Source of the DNA: Halococcus agarilyticus
Lineage (GTDB): Archaea > Halobacteriota > Halobacteria > Halobacteriales > Halococcaceae
Direction of reading: 5' to 3'
DNA length: 64,000 nt
Assembly (NCBI RefSeq): GCF_000334895.1
Contig: NZ_BAFM01000013.1
Location: 62,001 to 126,000, forward strand
Positions 24,978-34,545 of this stretch are shown piece by piece; within the stretch, counting starts at the first letter, position 1, and each line of letters begins with the position of its first letter. The position numbers were made by a program, and so were the translations under genes. Under the pieces are notes generated by a model. That model searched no databases. It saw only the letters and a program-made list of their open reading frames with translations, and was not told the DNA's origin.

Positions 24978-26129
24978 ATGCAGGACATCGTGGAATCGGC
25001 GCTCGAAAACGCCGAGAAGGAACAACAGCGGCGTGACGAGTCCGACCTCGACGAGTTCGGCGATCCCCGGATCGTGGTGGTCGGCTGTGGCGGTGCGGGC
25101 AACAACACCGTCAACCGGCTCCACAACATCGAGGTCGAGGGTGCCGAGACCATCGCGATCAACACCGACAAGCAGCATCTCCAGATGATCCGGGCCGACA
25201 CCCGGATCCTGGTCGGGAAGTCGCTCACCCAGGGGCTCGGTGCGGGCGGCGATCCCGAGATGGGCGAGCGCGCGACAGAGATGGCCCAGTCCACCATCCG
25301 CGAGGTGCTCTCCGGGGCGGACCTCGTGTTCGTCACCGCGGGGATGGGCGGCGGCACCGGCACCGGCGCGGCCCCGGTGGTCTCGAAGATCGCGAGCGAC
25401 GAGGGTGCGATCGTGGTCGGGATGGTCTCGACGCCGTTCAACGTCGAGCGCGCTCGTACTGTGAAGGCCGAGGAGGGCCTCGAAGAGCTCCGCAACGAGG
25501 CCGACTCGATCATCGTGCTCGACAACAACCGCCTGCTCGACTACGTGCCGAACCTCCCGGTCGGGAAGGCGTTCTCGGTGATGGACCAGCTCATCGCGGA
25601 GACGGTGAAGGGGATCGCCGAGACCATCACCCAGCCCTCGCTGATCAACCTCGACTACGCCGACATGACCTCGATCATGAACCAGGGCGGTGTGGCGGTC
25701 ATGCTGGTCGGCGAGACCCAGGACAAGAACAAAACTGAAGAAGTCGTGAAGGACGCGATGAGCCACCCCCTCCTCGACGTCGATTATCGGGGCGCGTCCG
25801 GCGGGTTGGTCCACATCACCGGCGGTCCCGATCTCACCCTGAAGGAGGCCGAGGCGATCGCCGAACGCATCACCGGCCAGCTCGAACCCAGCGCGAACGT
25901 CATCTGGGGCTCGCGCATCCGCGAGGAGTACAAGGGGAAGGTCCGCGTGATGGCGATCATGACCGGCGTCCAGAGCGCGCAGGTCCTCGGTCCCGACGCC
26001 CAACAGCAGGCCGATCGGTCGCGCGAAGCGCTCGCGGCCGAACCGTTCGACACGAGCTACGCCGAGAGCGACGGCGGCCGCGACGTGCCGGACCACGCTC
26101 CCCACGACGATCTCGACGTCATCCGCTGA
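24978..26129 (+). CDS. ftsZ2: Cell division protein FtsZ2
   Basis: Tubulin-like GTPase forming the division ring; FtsZ2 drives constriction in haloarchaea. The 383-aa protein has [15 protein letters not shown], the tubulin signature [23 protein letters not shown] (T7 loop with the GTP-hydrolysing Asp) and an N-terminal extension of about 28 charged residues. The C-terminal tail (about 345-383) is long, acidic and ends DDLDVIR, a candidate binding site for SepF. Its position after a short RHH gene marks it as the ftsZ2 paralogue rather than ftsZ1. Confidence 0.93.
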   Translation: MQDIVESALENAEKEQQRRDESDLDEFGDPRIVVVGCGGAGNNTVNRLHNIEVEGAETIAINTDKQHLQMIRADTRILVGKSLTQGLGAGGDPEMGERATEMAQSTIREVLSGADLVFVTAGMGGGTGTGAAPVVSKIASDEGAIVVGMVSTPFNVERARTVKAEEGLEELRNEADSIIVLDNNRLLDYVPNLPVGKAFSVMDQLIAETVKGIAETITQPSLINLDYADMTSIMNQGGVAVMLVGETQDKNKTEEVVKDAMSHPLLDVDYRGASGGLVHITGGPDLTLKEAEAIAERITGQLEPSANVIWGSRIREEYKGKVRVMAIMTGVQSAQVLGPDAQQQADRSREALAAEPFDTSYAESDGGRDVPDHAPHDDLDVIR

Positions 26130-26292
26130 GCTGCGCTTCGGCCCTCCATCCACACGGTCCGTTGCTATCGAATACGATATGTGTATGAATTCTGTATATA
26201 ACTATCGGCTGCTCGGGCGGCGTTTTCGATAGAAACGATCACGGAAATTGTTCTGATACGACCGGTCGTGATCCCGTGTAGTACACCGACGA
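26130..26292. other. AT-richer intergenic region between ftsZ2 and ncsA
   Basis: 163 bp between two convergent gene ends. It is unusually AT-rich for the window around 26172-26210, with GTATATAAC resembling a TATA box in both directions, and holds the 12-bp palindrome ACGACCGGTCGT (26258-26269). No coding frame or RNA gene is recognised. It may hold the ends of both transcripts or a small RNA promoter. Confidence 0.35.
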
Positions 26293-27255
26293 TTACGCCG
26301 CGTGGACTGCCTCGGTGAGCTGGCACGTCCGGCAGATCTCGCGCGTGGTGGTGCCGCCACAGCGTTCGCATTCGCCGAGGTCCGGGCCATCGCCACGGTA
26401 GGCCTCGGCAGCCAACTTGGCGAACTCCTCGTAGCCCGCCATGATCGAGTGACGGGTGCCGGGATGGCGCTCTTCGAGATCGAACAGGAGTTGTTGAATC
26501 TCGCCGCGGTACGCCTCGCTGGAGTGAGGACACTCCGCCATGTGGACCGGGAGGTCGGCGAGGTGGGCGTAGAGCGCGACCTCCTTTTCCGGGACGTCAC
26601 GGAGCGGCTTCGCTCGGGGGACGAACTCCGTGGACTCGGACCGTTCGGGGAAGGGGCCGAGGCTCGCATCGAAGTGTTTCGCCATCTGGGCGACGTCGCC
26701 TTCGAGGACGTTCATCATCGCGGTCTGGGCCTCGTCGTCGAGATTGTGGCCCGTCAGGAGCTTGTCGGCACCGTACGCCGCGGCGTACTCGGCGAGCAGC
26801 TCGCGCCGGAAGACCCCACAGTACGCGCAGGCGGCCATGTTCTCGGGGTCCTTCTCGACCACGCGATCCATTTCGAGGGCGAACTCGTCGGCGTAGGTGA
26901 CGACTTCGTGGGGAATCTCGTGATCGTCGGCGAATTGGGTCGCGGCGTCGAGGCTCTCGTCACGGTAGCCCTCGATCCCCTCGTGGATCGTGAGCGCGAC
27001 CAGCTCGATCCTGGGGTCCTCGGCGAACGTTTCGGCGAGGATCGAGCCGAGCACGACGCTGTCCTTGCCCCCGGAGAGCCCGAGCAGCCACGTTTCGGGA
27101 TTCTCGGGGGTGGCGTCGTCGCCGATGAGGCCGTCCTCGCGGATTCGTCGGCGGACCCGCTTCTCGACCGACGCGCGAAGGTGGCGCTCGCAGAGATGCG
27201 CGCCCGAGTACGCCGCGTGCAGCACCGCCTCGCGGTCGCACTTGGTGCAGTCCAT
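26293..27255 (-). CDS. ncsA: tRNA 2-thiolation protein NcsA (TtcA/Ncs6 family)
   Basis: ATP-dependent adenylase of the TtuA/Ncs6 group that, with the ubiquitin-like SAMP2, thiolates U34 of Lys/Glu/Gln tRNAs. The 320-aa protein has an N-terminal zinc site (CTKCDREAVLH and CERH), the PP-loop LLGLSGGKDSVVLG (about residue 58), CAYCGVFRRELL, TGHNLDDEAQT and the C-terminal zinc ribbon CERCGGTTTREICRTC. All elements of the eukaryal/archaeal type are present. The ATG at 27255 begins MDCTKCDREA. Confidence 0.9.
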   Translation of the reverse strand: MDCTKCDREAVLHAAYSGAHLCERHLRASVEKRVRRRIREDGLIGDDATPENPETWLLGLSGGKDSVVLGSILAETFAEDPRIELVALTIHEGIEGYRDESLDAATQFADDHEIPHEVVTYADEFALEMDRVVEKDPENMAACAYCGVFRRELLAEYAAAYGADKLLTGHNLDDEAQTAMMNVLEGDVAQMAKHFDASLGPFPERSESTEFVPRAKPLRDVPEKEVALYAHLADLPVHMAECPHSSEAYRGEIQQLLFDLEERHPGTRHSIMAGYEEFAKLAAEAYRGDGPDLGECERCGGTTTREICRTCQLTEAVHAA

Positions 27256-27299
27256 ATCGTGAACTGTGGGTTTCGGGGTATGACGGTTTCGCCTCCACT

Positions 27300-27590
27300 T
27301 TTTTTACTGCGTCCCCGTTCGCTCAGGGTCCTTGTAAAAACCTGGACTAAAAACACCCGCTCACTCGGCCTACGGCCTCGTTCACGGTTCGATTACTTGC
27401 TCGCTCCGTCACCGCACCACGACCACCACACCCTCCCCAACCGATTCGCTCGCTTCGTTCACTTCGCTCACGTCGCTCATCCCTCGCGCGAGTCGTGCGC
27501 TTCGCGCTCACGGGTCGTCCCTCCCCGTTCGCTTGCGGTGCTCGCTTCGCTCGCACCGCTCACGCACTCCCGCGCGCCAACCGCCCCTGG
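27300..27590. repeat. Hairpin-rich repeat island D (inverted copy)
   Basis: Non-coding region upstream of ncsA (27256-27652), carrying the same repeat as islands B and C in the opposite orientation: the complement of the left edge lies at 27567-27584 and CCTCCCCAACCGA (27431-27443) is the complement of the right edge. GCGGTGC (27535-27541) pairs with 27553-27559 around the loop tcgcttcgctc. ACGGG near 27509 pairs with CCCGT near 27524. Spurious frames give ERSERIGWGGCG-type peptides. Confidence 0.75.
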
Positions 27591-27652
27591 AGATCCGGGA
27601 TCGAGAATCCATGTCCGGAAACCGTTTTCCATCACGGGCGGCTACCCTCTCC

Positions 27653-28306
27653 ATGACCGAGTTCGCCCGCGCCGAGGCCGTCGACCGGATCGAGCGCCTC
27701 GTCGAGACGGTCGCGTCCGAGACCATGCCCGTCCCGATCCGCGAGATCTGGGTGTACGGCGACCTCGTGCTCGGCCTCGATCCCGTCGAGCGCCTCGACA
27801 TCTACCTCACGAAGGACCTGCTCTTTCACGGCGACGACGAGCGGGAAGCGGAGTTCCGCGAATCGCACGGCGTCGAGGGAATCGGCAAGACGGTGAGCGC
27901 CGAGTGGGCCGACGAACACCCCGAGTTCATCCGCGCGAACCCCAACGGGTACGCCGCTCCCGAGAAGTGCCTCGCGGCCCACCTCGTCGGGGAGGGCGAA
28001 CCGATCCACCTCGAAGTCTGCAACGCGAGCTTCGAGGACAACGTGACCCAGCGACTGAAGGGCGCGATGGCGCGCGAGAACTACGAGCAGATCCTCGACC
28101 CGCGCGGGGCGTGTCTCTGGCTCGACGGCCAGCGCTCGACGGAGGCCTTCGAGAAGTTGCGCAACGGCGAGTTCGTCTTCCCCACCCTCGCCGGGGCGCT
28201 CTCGATGGTCGGCATCGCAGAGGACGAGGCCGAGCGGGCTGCCGACGCGGTGCGGGGCTACCGCGAGCGCCAGACGGGCGCGACCGTCCGCGGCGACGTG
28301 GTCTGA
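27653..28306 (+). CDS. DUF7095-like haloarchaeal protein
   Basis: 217-aa soluble protein resembling haloarchaeal DUF7095, function unknown. The N-terminal third reads FARAEAVDRIERLVETVASE and then WVYGDLVLGLDPVERLDIYL, a strand resembling the core of nucleotidyltransferase-like folds, although the catalytic Gly-Ser and Asp-x-Asp motifs are not clear. The ATG at 27653 has CGTTTTCC about 28 nt upstream. It is single, with a repeat island before it and the lipoprotein gene after it. Confidence 0.65.
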   Translation: MTEFARAEAVDRIERLVETVASETMPVPIREIWVYGDLVLGLDPVERLDIYLTKDLLFHGDDEREAEFRESHGVEGIGKTVSAEWADEHPEFIRANPNGYAAPEKCLAAHLVGEGEPIHLEVCNASFEDNVTQRLKGAMARENYEQILDPRGACLWLDGQRSTEAFEKLRNGEFVFPTLAGALSMVGIAEDEAERAADAVRGYRERQTGATVRGDVV

Positions 28307-28391
28307 ACTCCCGCGTCGGCAGCCCGATCGAGCCGGCACGGTGCACTGGCAACGAAAACGCCTATCGTGCCGCCGGTGATCCATCGGTGAC

Positions 28392-28724
28392 ATGCGCGAT
28401 CGTACGATGACGCGACGACGGGTAGTAGCGCTCTCGGGAACCGCGGCGGCGCTCGGCCTCGCGGGCTGTTCGGAGATCGGTCTCGGTGGCGGCGAAGAGG
28501 GTGAAGGTGGCGGCGACGGCGAGGGAGGAGAAGGTGGAGAGGGTGGCGACGGTGGTGAAGGAGGGGAGAGCGGTGGAGGCGGCGAAGATGGAGAAGGAGG
28601 GCAGGAAGGCGACGGCGGTGAAGGTGGACAGGACGGTGGAGAAAACGGCGGCGAGGGCGGAGAAAATGGAGAAGACGGTGGGGGTGGCGAAGACGGTGAA
28701 GGTGGCGGCGACGAAGACGGCTAA
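28392..28724 (+). CDS. Tat-exported lipoprotein with Gly/Glu/Asp-only mature part
   Basis: 110-aa protein. The N-terminus is a Tat lipoprotein signal: twin arginines in TRRRVVALSGT and a lipobox LAGC (Cys about residue 26), so it should be exported folded and anchored in the membrane. After a few residues the remaining 80 are almost only Gly, Glu and Asp with some Asn, Gln and Ser. This part uses GGT, GGA and GAA codons unlike its neighbours, and the DNA strand is nearly pure purine. The last codons (GGCGACGAAGACGGC) are repeated just past the stop, as from slippage. A real but fast-evolving surface protein is likely. Confidence 0.6.
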   Translation: MRDRTMTRRRVVALSGTAAALGLAGCSEIGLGGGEEGEGGGDGEGGEGGEGGDGGEGGESGGGGEDGEGGQEGDGGEGGQDGGENGGEGGENGEDGGGGEDGEGGGDEDG

Positions 28725-28749
28725 CGGACGGCGACGAAGACGGCTGACC

Positions 28750-29574
28750 TCACTCCCCGCGCAGTTCTCGAACGCGGTCGACGTTCCACGCGAAGCCGCG
28801 GCCGTCCTCGGTCGGTGTTTCGAGGACGAACGGCAGCTCGCCGATCGCGTCGTGGGTGACGATCGCACGCATTCCGTCGTCACCGATCTCGCCCTCGCCG
28901 ATGTGGGCGTGCTCGTCCTTGTTGGTGCCACAGCCGTGCTTCGAGTCGTTGAGGTGGATGCAGTGGAGGGTATCGAGGCCCACAGTCCTATCGAACTCCG
29001 CGATCACGTCCTCGACCGCCCCAGGTGTCGAGAGGTCGTACCCGGCGGCGAAGGCGTGGGCGGTGTCGAGGCAGGTGCCGAGCTCCGCGTCGGCGCGATC
29101 GAGGATACCTGCGAGGTGGGCGAACTCACCACCCAGTTTGGTCCCGCTGCCGGCGTCGCTCTCGATCAGGAGGGTGACGTCGGCGGGGATATCGAGTTCG
29201 TCGACGGCGCTCGCGGCGTTGTCGAGACCCGACTCGACCCCTGCACCGGTGTGTGCGCCGAGATGGACGTTGACGTACTCGATTCCCAATCGATCGGCGG
29301 CGTCGCACTCGGCCTGGAGGCTCCGGATCGACTTCTCGCGGAGATCCTCTTTCGGCGTGGCGAGGTTGACGAGATACGAGGCGTGGATCACCCACGGCCC
29401 GAGGTCGGCGCTCGACTCGCGGAACGCGGCGGCTTCGTCCTCGGCGATGTCGGGCCCCGCCCAGACCTGGGGTGAGGTCGTGAATATCTGGCCGCAGTTC
29501 CCACCGACGTCGACCTCGCGGCCGACGGCGTTGTCGACGCCGCCGGCGACCGAGACGTGTGCTCCGACGCGCAT
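28750..29574 (-). CDS. nfo: Endonuclease IV
   Basis: AP endonuclease that nicks DNA at abasic sites in base excision repair. The 274-aa TIM-barrel protein has the zinc-ligand pattern of the family: [76 protein letters not shown] and FVLETP. The ATG at 29574 starts the first barrel strand; upstream in-frame codons are not family-like. It converges with the lipoprotein gene, their ends being 25 bp apart. Confidence 0.94.
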   Translation of the reverse strand: MRVGAHVSVAGGVDNAVGREVDVGGNCGQIFTTSPQVWAGPDIAEDEAAAFRESSADLGPWVIHASYLVNLATPKEDLREKSIRSLQAECDAADRLGIEYVNVHLGAHTGAGVESGLDNAASAVDELDIPADVTLLIESDAGSGTKLGGEFAHLAGILDRADAELGTCLDTAHAFAAGYDLSTPGAVEDVIAEFDRTVGLDTLHCIHLNDSKHGCGTNKDEHAHIGEGEIGDDGMRAIVTHDAIGELPFVLETPTEDGRGFAWNVDRVRELRGE

Positions 29575-29682
29575 GGTCCGGCCTCGCTGTCGGCGGACAA
29601 AGGGGCTTCGAACCCGACCCTCCACGTCGGGGGTCGACCCGACCGCCCGTGCGTATTTCCGTCGAGAGGTCGATCACGGAGT

Positions 29683-30621
29683 ATGGAAGCCGAGGCAGTC
29701 CACCCCCAGGCCGCAGCCGTTCTCGATCGCCAGCGGAGACTCGGGGTGGTGCCGCTCCACGAGCGCGGGGTTCGTCAGCTCCGACTGCTCAACCGCGTCA
29801 CGGACTGGTTCCGGAACAGGAACCCGCCGGTCGTCGGCGACACGACCGATCGGACGATCCCCGGCCCGGCCGGCGATCTCCCGATCCGGAGCTACCGGCC
29901 GCGGGGCGACGGCCCGTTCCCGACGGTCGTCTTCTTTCACGGCGGCGGGTTCGTGACCGGGAGCCTCGCGAGTCACGACCTGCTCTGTCGGCATCTCACG
30001 CGCGAGAGCGGGTGCGTGGTGCTGGCGGTCGACTACCGACTCGCGCCCGAACACCCGTTCCCGGCGGCGGTCGAGGACGCCTACCGGGCGACCGAGTGGG
30101 CGGCGGCGAATCCGGGCGTGGTGGGAGGCGACGGACGGCTGGCGGTCGCCGGCGACAGCGCGGGTGGCACGCTCGCGGCCGTCGCCGCGCTGATGGCCGC
30201 CGAACGGGACGGCCCGGCGATCGACCACCAGGTCCTGTTCTATCCCGGGATCGGGATCGAGGACGGCCAGGCGTCGGTCGAGAGCCACGCCGGGAAGGTC
30301 CTCGCCAGAGAGGACTTGGAGTGGTTTCGCGACTGCTATTTCGGCAGCGAGCTCCACCGACGGAACCCGTACGCCGACCCGGTCAACGCCTGCGACCTGT
30401 CCGGCGTGCCGTCGGCGACCGTCATCACGGCGGGCTTCGACCCGCTCCGGGACGGCGGGACGGCGTACGCGGAGCGGCTCGTCGGGGACGGCGTCCCCGT
30501 TCGGTACGACAACTACGAGGACATGATCCACGGCTTCGTCAACATGCCCGGGGCGATCGATCGCGCGACCGAGGCGCTCTCCGATGCGGCCGCCGGCCTC
30601 ACGGACGCGTTCTCGTCGTAG
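29683..30621 (+). CDS. Alpha/beta-hydrolase esterase of the HSL family
   Basis: 312-aa carboxylesterase of the hormone-sensitive-lipase (type IV) group. The oxyanion loop HGGGFVTGS, the nucleophile elbow GDSAGG (Ser about residue 165), the acid in AGFDPLRDGG and the His in DMIHGFVNM make a complete triad. The N-terminal cap (residues 1-50) is helical. Such enzymes hydrolyse short acyl esters; the physiological substrate is unknown. The ATG at 29683 is the first in frame after the divergent nfo promoter region. Confidence 0.88.
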   Translation: MEAEAVHPQAAAVLDRQRRLGVVPLHERGVRQLRLLNRVTDWFRNRNPPVVGDTTDRTIPGPAGDLPIRSYRPRGDGPFPTVVFFHGGGFVTGSLASHDLLCRHLTRESGCVVLAVDYRLAPEHPFPAAVEDAYRATEWAAANPGVVGGDGRLAVAGDSAGGTLAAVAALMAAERDGPAIDHQVLFYPGIGIEDGQASVESHAGKVLAREDLEWFRDCYFGSELHRRNPYADPVNACDLSGVPSATVITAGFDPLRDGGTAYAERLVGDGVPVRYDNYEDMIHGFVNMPGAIDRATEALSDAAAGLTDAFSS

Positions 30622-30679
30622 CGGACGGACGCTGCGTCGGGTGGACAGCGGTAAGATCCCCCACGCCGTGTCGACCGGT

Positions 30680-31492
30680 TCACGGGGTCGGATCCTCGCG
30701 TTCGCGGTTCCACGCCGGAGCGTCGTACTTCTCGCGGGCGCGCTCGCGAGCACGATCGAGTTCGTCGCCGGTCCACTCGCCGACCTCGGCGTCGGCCCAC
30801 GCGGCGAGTGATTCCTCGAACGCCTCGACGGCTGCCTCTCGATCCACGTCCGCGTGCTCGCGGACGGTCGTCACCCGCTCGCGGAACCGCTCGGCGGTGA
30901 CCGGCGGATCGTCGAACGCCGCGAGGTGACGGTCAGATGCGTCGTCGAACATGACCGAACCGTGCTGGATCACGCTGTCGCGCCGACGGTACTGGGCGTT
31001 CCCGCTGATCTTCCGGTCGTCGACCACGACGTCGTGGGCCGGATGGAGCGCGCGCAGATAGCATGCCGGCTCGAACAGCGCAGGACGCTCCTCGTCCGCG
31101 AACGCTGCTGAGATCCCGAGTCGCTCGAACCCCGAAAAGAGTGGCTCGCAGAGGCGTTCGTACGTGTCCATCAGATCGCCTGGAAGTTCGTCGGCGGGCG
31201 CGACGATCGAGTAAGAGACGTCGGCGTGGGTGTCGTGATAGATCGCGCCGCCGCCGGTCGGCCGTCGAACCACGTCGATCCCCTCGCGCTCGCAGAACGC
31301 CCAATCCACCGTCGCGGGGTCCTGATGGTAGCCGAGCGAGAGCGTCGCGGGAGCCCAGCGGTAGACTCGGAGCGTGCGCGGACCGCCCTCGGCGGCGGTT
31401 TCGGCGGCGATCTCGTCGAGCGCCATGTTCATCGCGCCCTGCCGCCGGTCCTCGCGGATCAGCCGCCACTCCCGATCGGCGATGTCGGCCAT
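30680..31492 (-). CDS. lplA: Lipoate-protein ligase A family protein
   Basis: Biotin/lipoate ligase-fold enzyme attaching lipoate to 2-oxoacid dehydrogenase or glycine-cleavage H proteins. The 270-aa protein has RRPTGGGAIYHD (lipoyl-AMP loop) and the catalytic Lys in DRKISGNAQYRR, with a helical C-terminal part. In haloarchaea related proteins occur as long and short forms; this one is a single-domain protein, so it might be an octanoyl transferase (LipM-like) instead. It converges with the esterase gene. Confidence 0.82.
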   Translation of the reverse strand: MADIADREWRLIREDRRQGAMNMALDEIAAETAAEGGPRTLRVYRWAPATLSLGYHQDPATVDWAFCEREGIDVVRRPTGGGAIYHDTHADVSYSIVAPADELPGDLMDTYERLCEPLFSGFERLGISAAFADEERPALFEPACYLRALHPAHDVVVDDRKISGNAQYRRRDSVIQHGSVMFDDASDRHLAAFDDPPVTAERFRERVTTVREHADVDREAAVEAFEESLAAWADAEVGEWTGDELDRARERAREKYDAPAWNREREDPTP

Positions 31493-31628
31493 ACCAGCCG
31501 GACACGTCGGCGGAACAAAGCGGTTGGGAGAACGATCGCCACGAATTCGGTATCGTCGTATGTGATTTATTGGGGCTGCGAGCGCTCACGCGCGATGCTT
31601 TTGCCCGTCGCGAGGGTACGTGAGAGCG

Positions 31629-32543
31629 ATGGTCCGCAACGTCGCGAGCGAGATGGCCGCGCTCGAACCCGAGGATTTCCACCTCCTCTCGGGCGTCGAG
31701 CAGGGGATGCGCTTCAGCGAGTGGGTCAACCGGGGAAAACTACCGGAGTTCGCCAATCTCACCGCCGAGAACGTCGACTATCGCCTGGACCGGTGTGCAG
31801 ACCGCGGACTGCTCGAACGCCGGACGATGCAGTACGAGGGCTACAAACTCACTTTCGAGGGGTACGACGCGCTCGCGCTCCACACGTTCGCCGAACGGGG
31901 CACCATCGAGGGCGTCGGCGCACCCCTCGGCGTCGGGAAGGAAAGCGATGTCTACGAGGTCCAGTCCTACACCCCGTTCGCGCTCAAGTTCCACCGCGAG
32001 GGCTACACCAACTTCCGGGAGGTGATGAAAGAACGCGAGTACACCGCCGACCGCGATCACGTCTCGTGGCTCTACACCGCGCGGAAGGCCGCCGAACGCG
32101 AGTACGACGCCCTCGAAGCCCTCTACCCCGACGTCTCGGTGCCGCGGCCGGTCGACCACAACCGCCACGCGATCGTGATGGAGCGGATCGACGGCGTCGA
32201 GCTGTCGAGGGCCGATCTCGACGACGACCAGGTGCTCGGCGTCTGTGACCTCGTGCTTCGGGAGATCGCGCGCGCGTTCGACGCGGGCTACGTCCACGCC
32301 GACATGAGCGAGTACAACGTCTTCGTCGCCAGCGACGGGGTCTGCGTCTTCGACTGGCCCCAGGCGGTCCCGATCGACCACGCGAACGCCGTCGAGTTCC
32401 TCGTGCGTGACGTCGAGAACGTCCTCGGGTACTTTCGTCGGAAGTACCCGCGGCGAACGGCAGAAACGCCCGATAGCGACGCGATCGCGGGCGCGATCGC
32501 CGATGCGGAGTTCGAATCGATCGACGACGTAGCCCCTCGATAA
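31629..32543 (+). CDS. rio2: RIO2-type serine/threonine kinase
   Basis: Atypical protein kinase of the Rio2 group, involved in maturation of the small ribosomal subunit. The 304-aa protein has the Rio2-specific N-terminal winged helix (residues 1-90), then the kinase: nucleotide loop GVGKESDVYEV (about 98), the ATP Lys in FALKFHREG, the catalytic loop YVHADMSEYNVFV (about 222, Asp and Asn present) and the metal Asp in VFDWPQ. The ATG at 31629 is preferred over a GTG three codons upstream because CTTTTGCC lies 28 nt before it. Confidence 0.93.
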   Translation: MVRNVASEMAALEPEDFHLLSGVEQGMRFSEWVNRGKLPEFANLTAENVDYRLDRCADRGLLERRTMQYEGYKLTFEGYDALALHTFAERGTIEGVGAPLGVGKESDVYEVQSYTPFALKFHREGYTNFREVMKEREYTADRDHVSWLYTARKAAEREYDALEALYPDVSVPRPVDHNRHAIVMERIDGVELSRADLDDDQVLGVCDLVLREIARAFDAGYVHADMSEYNVFVASDGVCVFDWPQAVPIDHANAVEFLVRDVENVLGYFRRKYPRRTAETPDSDAIAGAIADAEFESIDDVAPR

Positions 32544-32758
32544 ACTCTGCTTTGGTATATCGAATCGGTCGGTGATCCATCCGATCACGGTCGACCGAGT
32601 TCGCTGCTCGTCGCCCGCCTCACGACATCACCAGTGCTCCGACGACGCCTCCGATAGCGACAGAATAGTTACGTTAATTCGCATCAGCGAACGGTTTTGT
32701 TCGAACCGGCCGAGCGATCGACCGTGCAACCGACCCTCCTCGCGGATCGGGTGGAACG

Positions 32759-33964
32759 ATGAGAATCGGGGGACGGCTCCCCTCACGACTGGTGCTGAAG
32801 TATTACATCTACCAGGCGACGATGACGTTCGGCTTTTTCTGGCCGGTGTTCACGCTGTTTTTGCTCTCGCGGGGGCTCTCGTACACCGAGATCGGGCTGC
32901 TGTCGAGCCTCTCGGCCGGGGCGACCGTGGTCGGTGAAGTGCCGACCGGGTACGTCGGGGATCGACTCGGACGACGCAACAGTCTCGTGATCGGGACGGT
33001 CCTCCTCGTCGTCTCGCTACTCGGGTTCGTCGTGGTGCACACCTTCTGGGGCTTCGCGGTGCTGTGGGTGCTCTGGGGACTCGGTGGTGCGTTTCAGTCG
33101 GGGAGTGCGGACGCGTGGCTCTACGACGCGCTCGAAACCCGTCTCGACGAGGGCGAGTACACCCGGGTTCGCGGGCGCGGCGGGTCGGTCAACCAGTGGG
33201 TGAGTGCGGCGACGATGCTGACTGCCGGTGGGCTGTACAGTATCGACCATCGGCTCCCGTTCATCGCTGGCGCGCTCCTCCTCGCACTATCGATTCCGGT
33301 GGTGCTCTCGTTTCCACGGATGGGGACCGATCCCGACGAGGACGACCTGACGGTGCTCGACGCGTTGCCGATCGTCCGTGAGCGACTGACCGCACCGCCG
33401 CTTCGATCCCTGGTCCTCTACGTGGCGCTGTTCTTCGCGATCATCAGCGCGGCCGACGAGTTCATCCAGCCGATCGCGACGCGTACTCTCGGACTCCCCG
33501 AGACCGGACTCGGACCACTGTACGCAGGGTTCACCGTGATCGCTGCGATCGCGAGCTACTTCGCCGGCGACATCGAGGACCGGCTCTCGACCCGCGGGGC
33601 CGTGTTGGTCGTGCCGGTGGCGACCGCGATTCTCTTCGTGGTGCCCGCGTTCGTCCCGCTCGCTGCGTTCCCGCTGTTCTTCGGGATGAAGTCGAGCCAG
33701 GCGGTGCTCCGACCGATCGTGAGCGGCTACATCAACGACCACGTCGAGACGCTCGGTCGGGCGACGGTGCTCAGCGCCGCCTCGCTGGTGTACGCCGTGG
33801 TTCGCCTCCCCCTCCGGCCGGTGGTGGGCTGGATCGCCGATCTCACGGCCCCGATCCCGACGACCGCGCTGCTCGGCGGCGGCTTTCTCGCCAGTGCCGC
33901 CGTGATCTACCGGTGGGAGACACCGGCGAGCACCGACGAACCGACGGTGCGGACGGCGGATTGA
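32759..33964 (+). CDS. MFS transporter
   Basis: 401-aa major-facilitator protein with 12 predicted membrane helices. Seen are the loop motif GDRLGRRNSL between helices 2 and 3 and an acidic central loop (PRMGTDPDEDDLTVLD, about residue 180). The family contains drug and metabolite exporters; the substrate cannot be read. It is preceded by a 215-bp AT-richer intergenic stretch containing GTTACGTTAATT near 32671, a possible promoter. The neighbouring genes are not related to transport. Confidence 0.82.
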   Translation: MRIGGRLPSRLVLKYYIYQATMTFGFFWPVFTLFLLSRGLSYTEIGLLSSLSAGATVVGEVPTGYVGDRLGRRNSLVIGTVLLVVSLLGFVVVHTFWGFAVLWVLWGLGGAFQSGSADAWLYDALETRLDEGEYTRVRGRGGSVNQWVSAATMLTAGGLYSIDHRLPFIAGALLLALSIPVVLSFPRMGTDPDEDDLTVLDALPIVRERLTAPPLRSLVLYVALFFAIISAADEFIQPIATRTLGLPETGLGPLYAGFTVIAAIASYFAGDIEDRLSTRGAVLVVPVATAILFVVPAFVPLAAFPLFFGMKSSQAVLRPIVSGYINDHVETLGRATVLSAASLVYAVVRLPLRPVVGWIADLTAPIPTTALLGGGFLASAAVIYRWETPASTDEPTVRTAD

Positions 33965-33992
33965 GACGATCGGCTCGTCGGCGATCGTCGGG

Positions 33993-34445
33993 TCACTCGT
34001 CGTTTGGCGGGGACTCGCCGTCCGGTCGAGCGACGAGGACGGAGACCGAGGCGAGTCGGACGACGCGCTCGGCGACGCTGCCGAGGACGAGCCCTTCGAG
34101 GCCGGTGCGCCCGTGGGTGGCCATCACGATCAGGTCGGCAGCGTGGTCGTCGGCCGCAGCGAGGATCTCCTCGTGGGCCGCGCCGTGGCGGACCTCGCCC
34201 GTGGCTGCGATATCGCGCTCTTCGGCCGCCGACACGAGATCGTCGACGTAGCCCTCGCCGGTGCGCTCCATGTCGTCGCGGATCCCCTCGTCGTACTCGT
34301 GGACCGTCACCCCGCTGTCGGGGTCCTCGATGACGTGGACGATCCGAACGGCCGCACCGTACGTCGCCGCGAGGTCGAAGCCGCGCTCGGCCGCCTGGCG
34401 CGCGTGGTCGCTGCCGTCGGTCGGGATCAGGACGGTCTCGTACAT
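33993..34445 (-). CDS. Universal stress protein (UspA)
   Basis: 150-aa UspA protein, MYETVLIPTDGSDHARQAAE at the start and MATHGRTGLEGLVLGSVAERVVRLASVSVLV at the end, with the complete ATP loop. A box on the reverse strand (AGTATTTG) about 27 nt before the ATG at 34445, plus GGAGG, supports the start. The second USP of the window; the two differ in sequence and are not recent duplicates. Confidence 0.88.
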   Translation of the reverse strand: MYETVLIPTDGSDHARQAAERGFDLAATYGAAVRIVHVIEDPDSGVTVHEYDEGIRDDMERTGEGYVDDLVSAAEERDIAATGEVRHGAAHEEILAAADDHAADLIVMATHGRTGLEGLVLGSVAERVVRLASVSVLVARPDGESPPNDE

Positions 34446-34545
34446 ACGCCTCCTACGTCGACACCCCACAAATACTGTCGGCAGGATTGGGCGCTCGTCT
34501 TCGGTGCGAAGCGGGTCGAAACCCGCTCCGATCGCGATCCGGCGA

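Noticed and set aside
26258-26269. Palindrome ACGACCGGTCGT as an operator
   Set aside because: A single 12-bp palindrome in GC-rich DNA between two gene ends, with no second copy or promoter arrangement to support a function.
27347-27556. Open frame in island D giving an ERSERSERIGWGGCG-like peptide
   Set aside because: Similar peptides arise from the same repeats in islands B, C and E; the frame follows the repeat, not a protein family.
28392-28724. The Gly/Glu-rich frame as mere low-complexity noise
   Set aside because: Considered, but the Tat lipoprotein signal with twin Arg and lipobox precedes the tract exactly in frame, so it was kept as a gene with moderate confidence.
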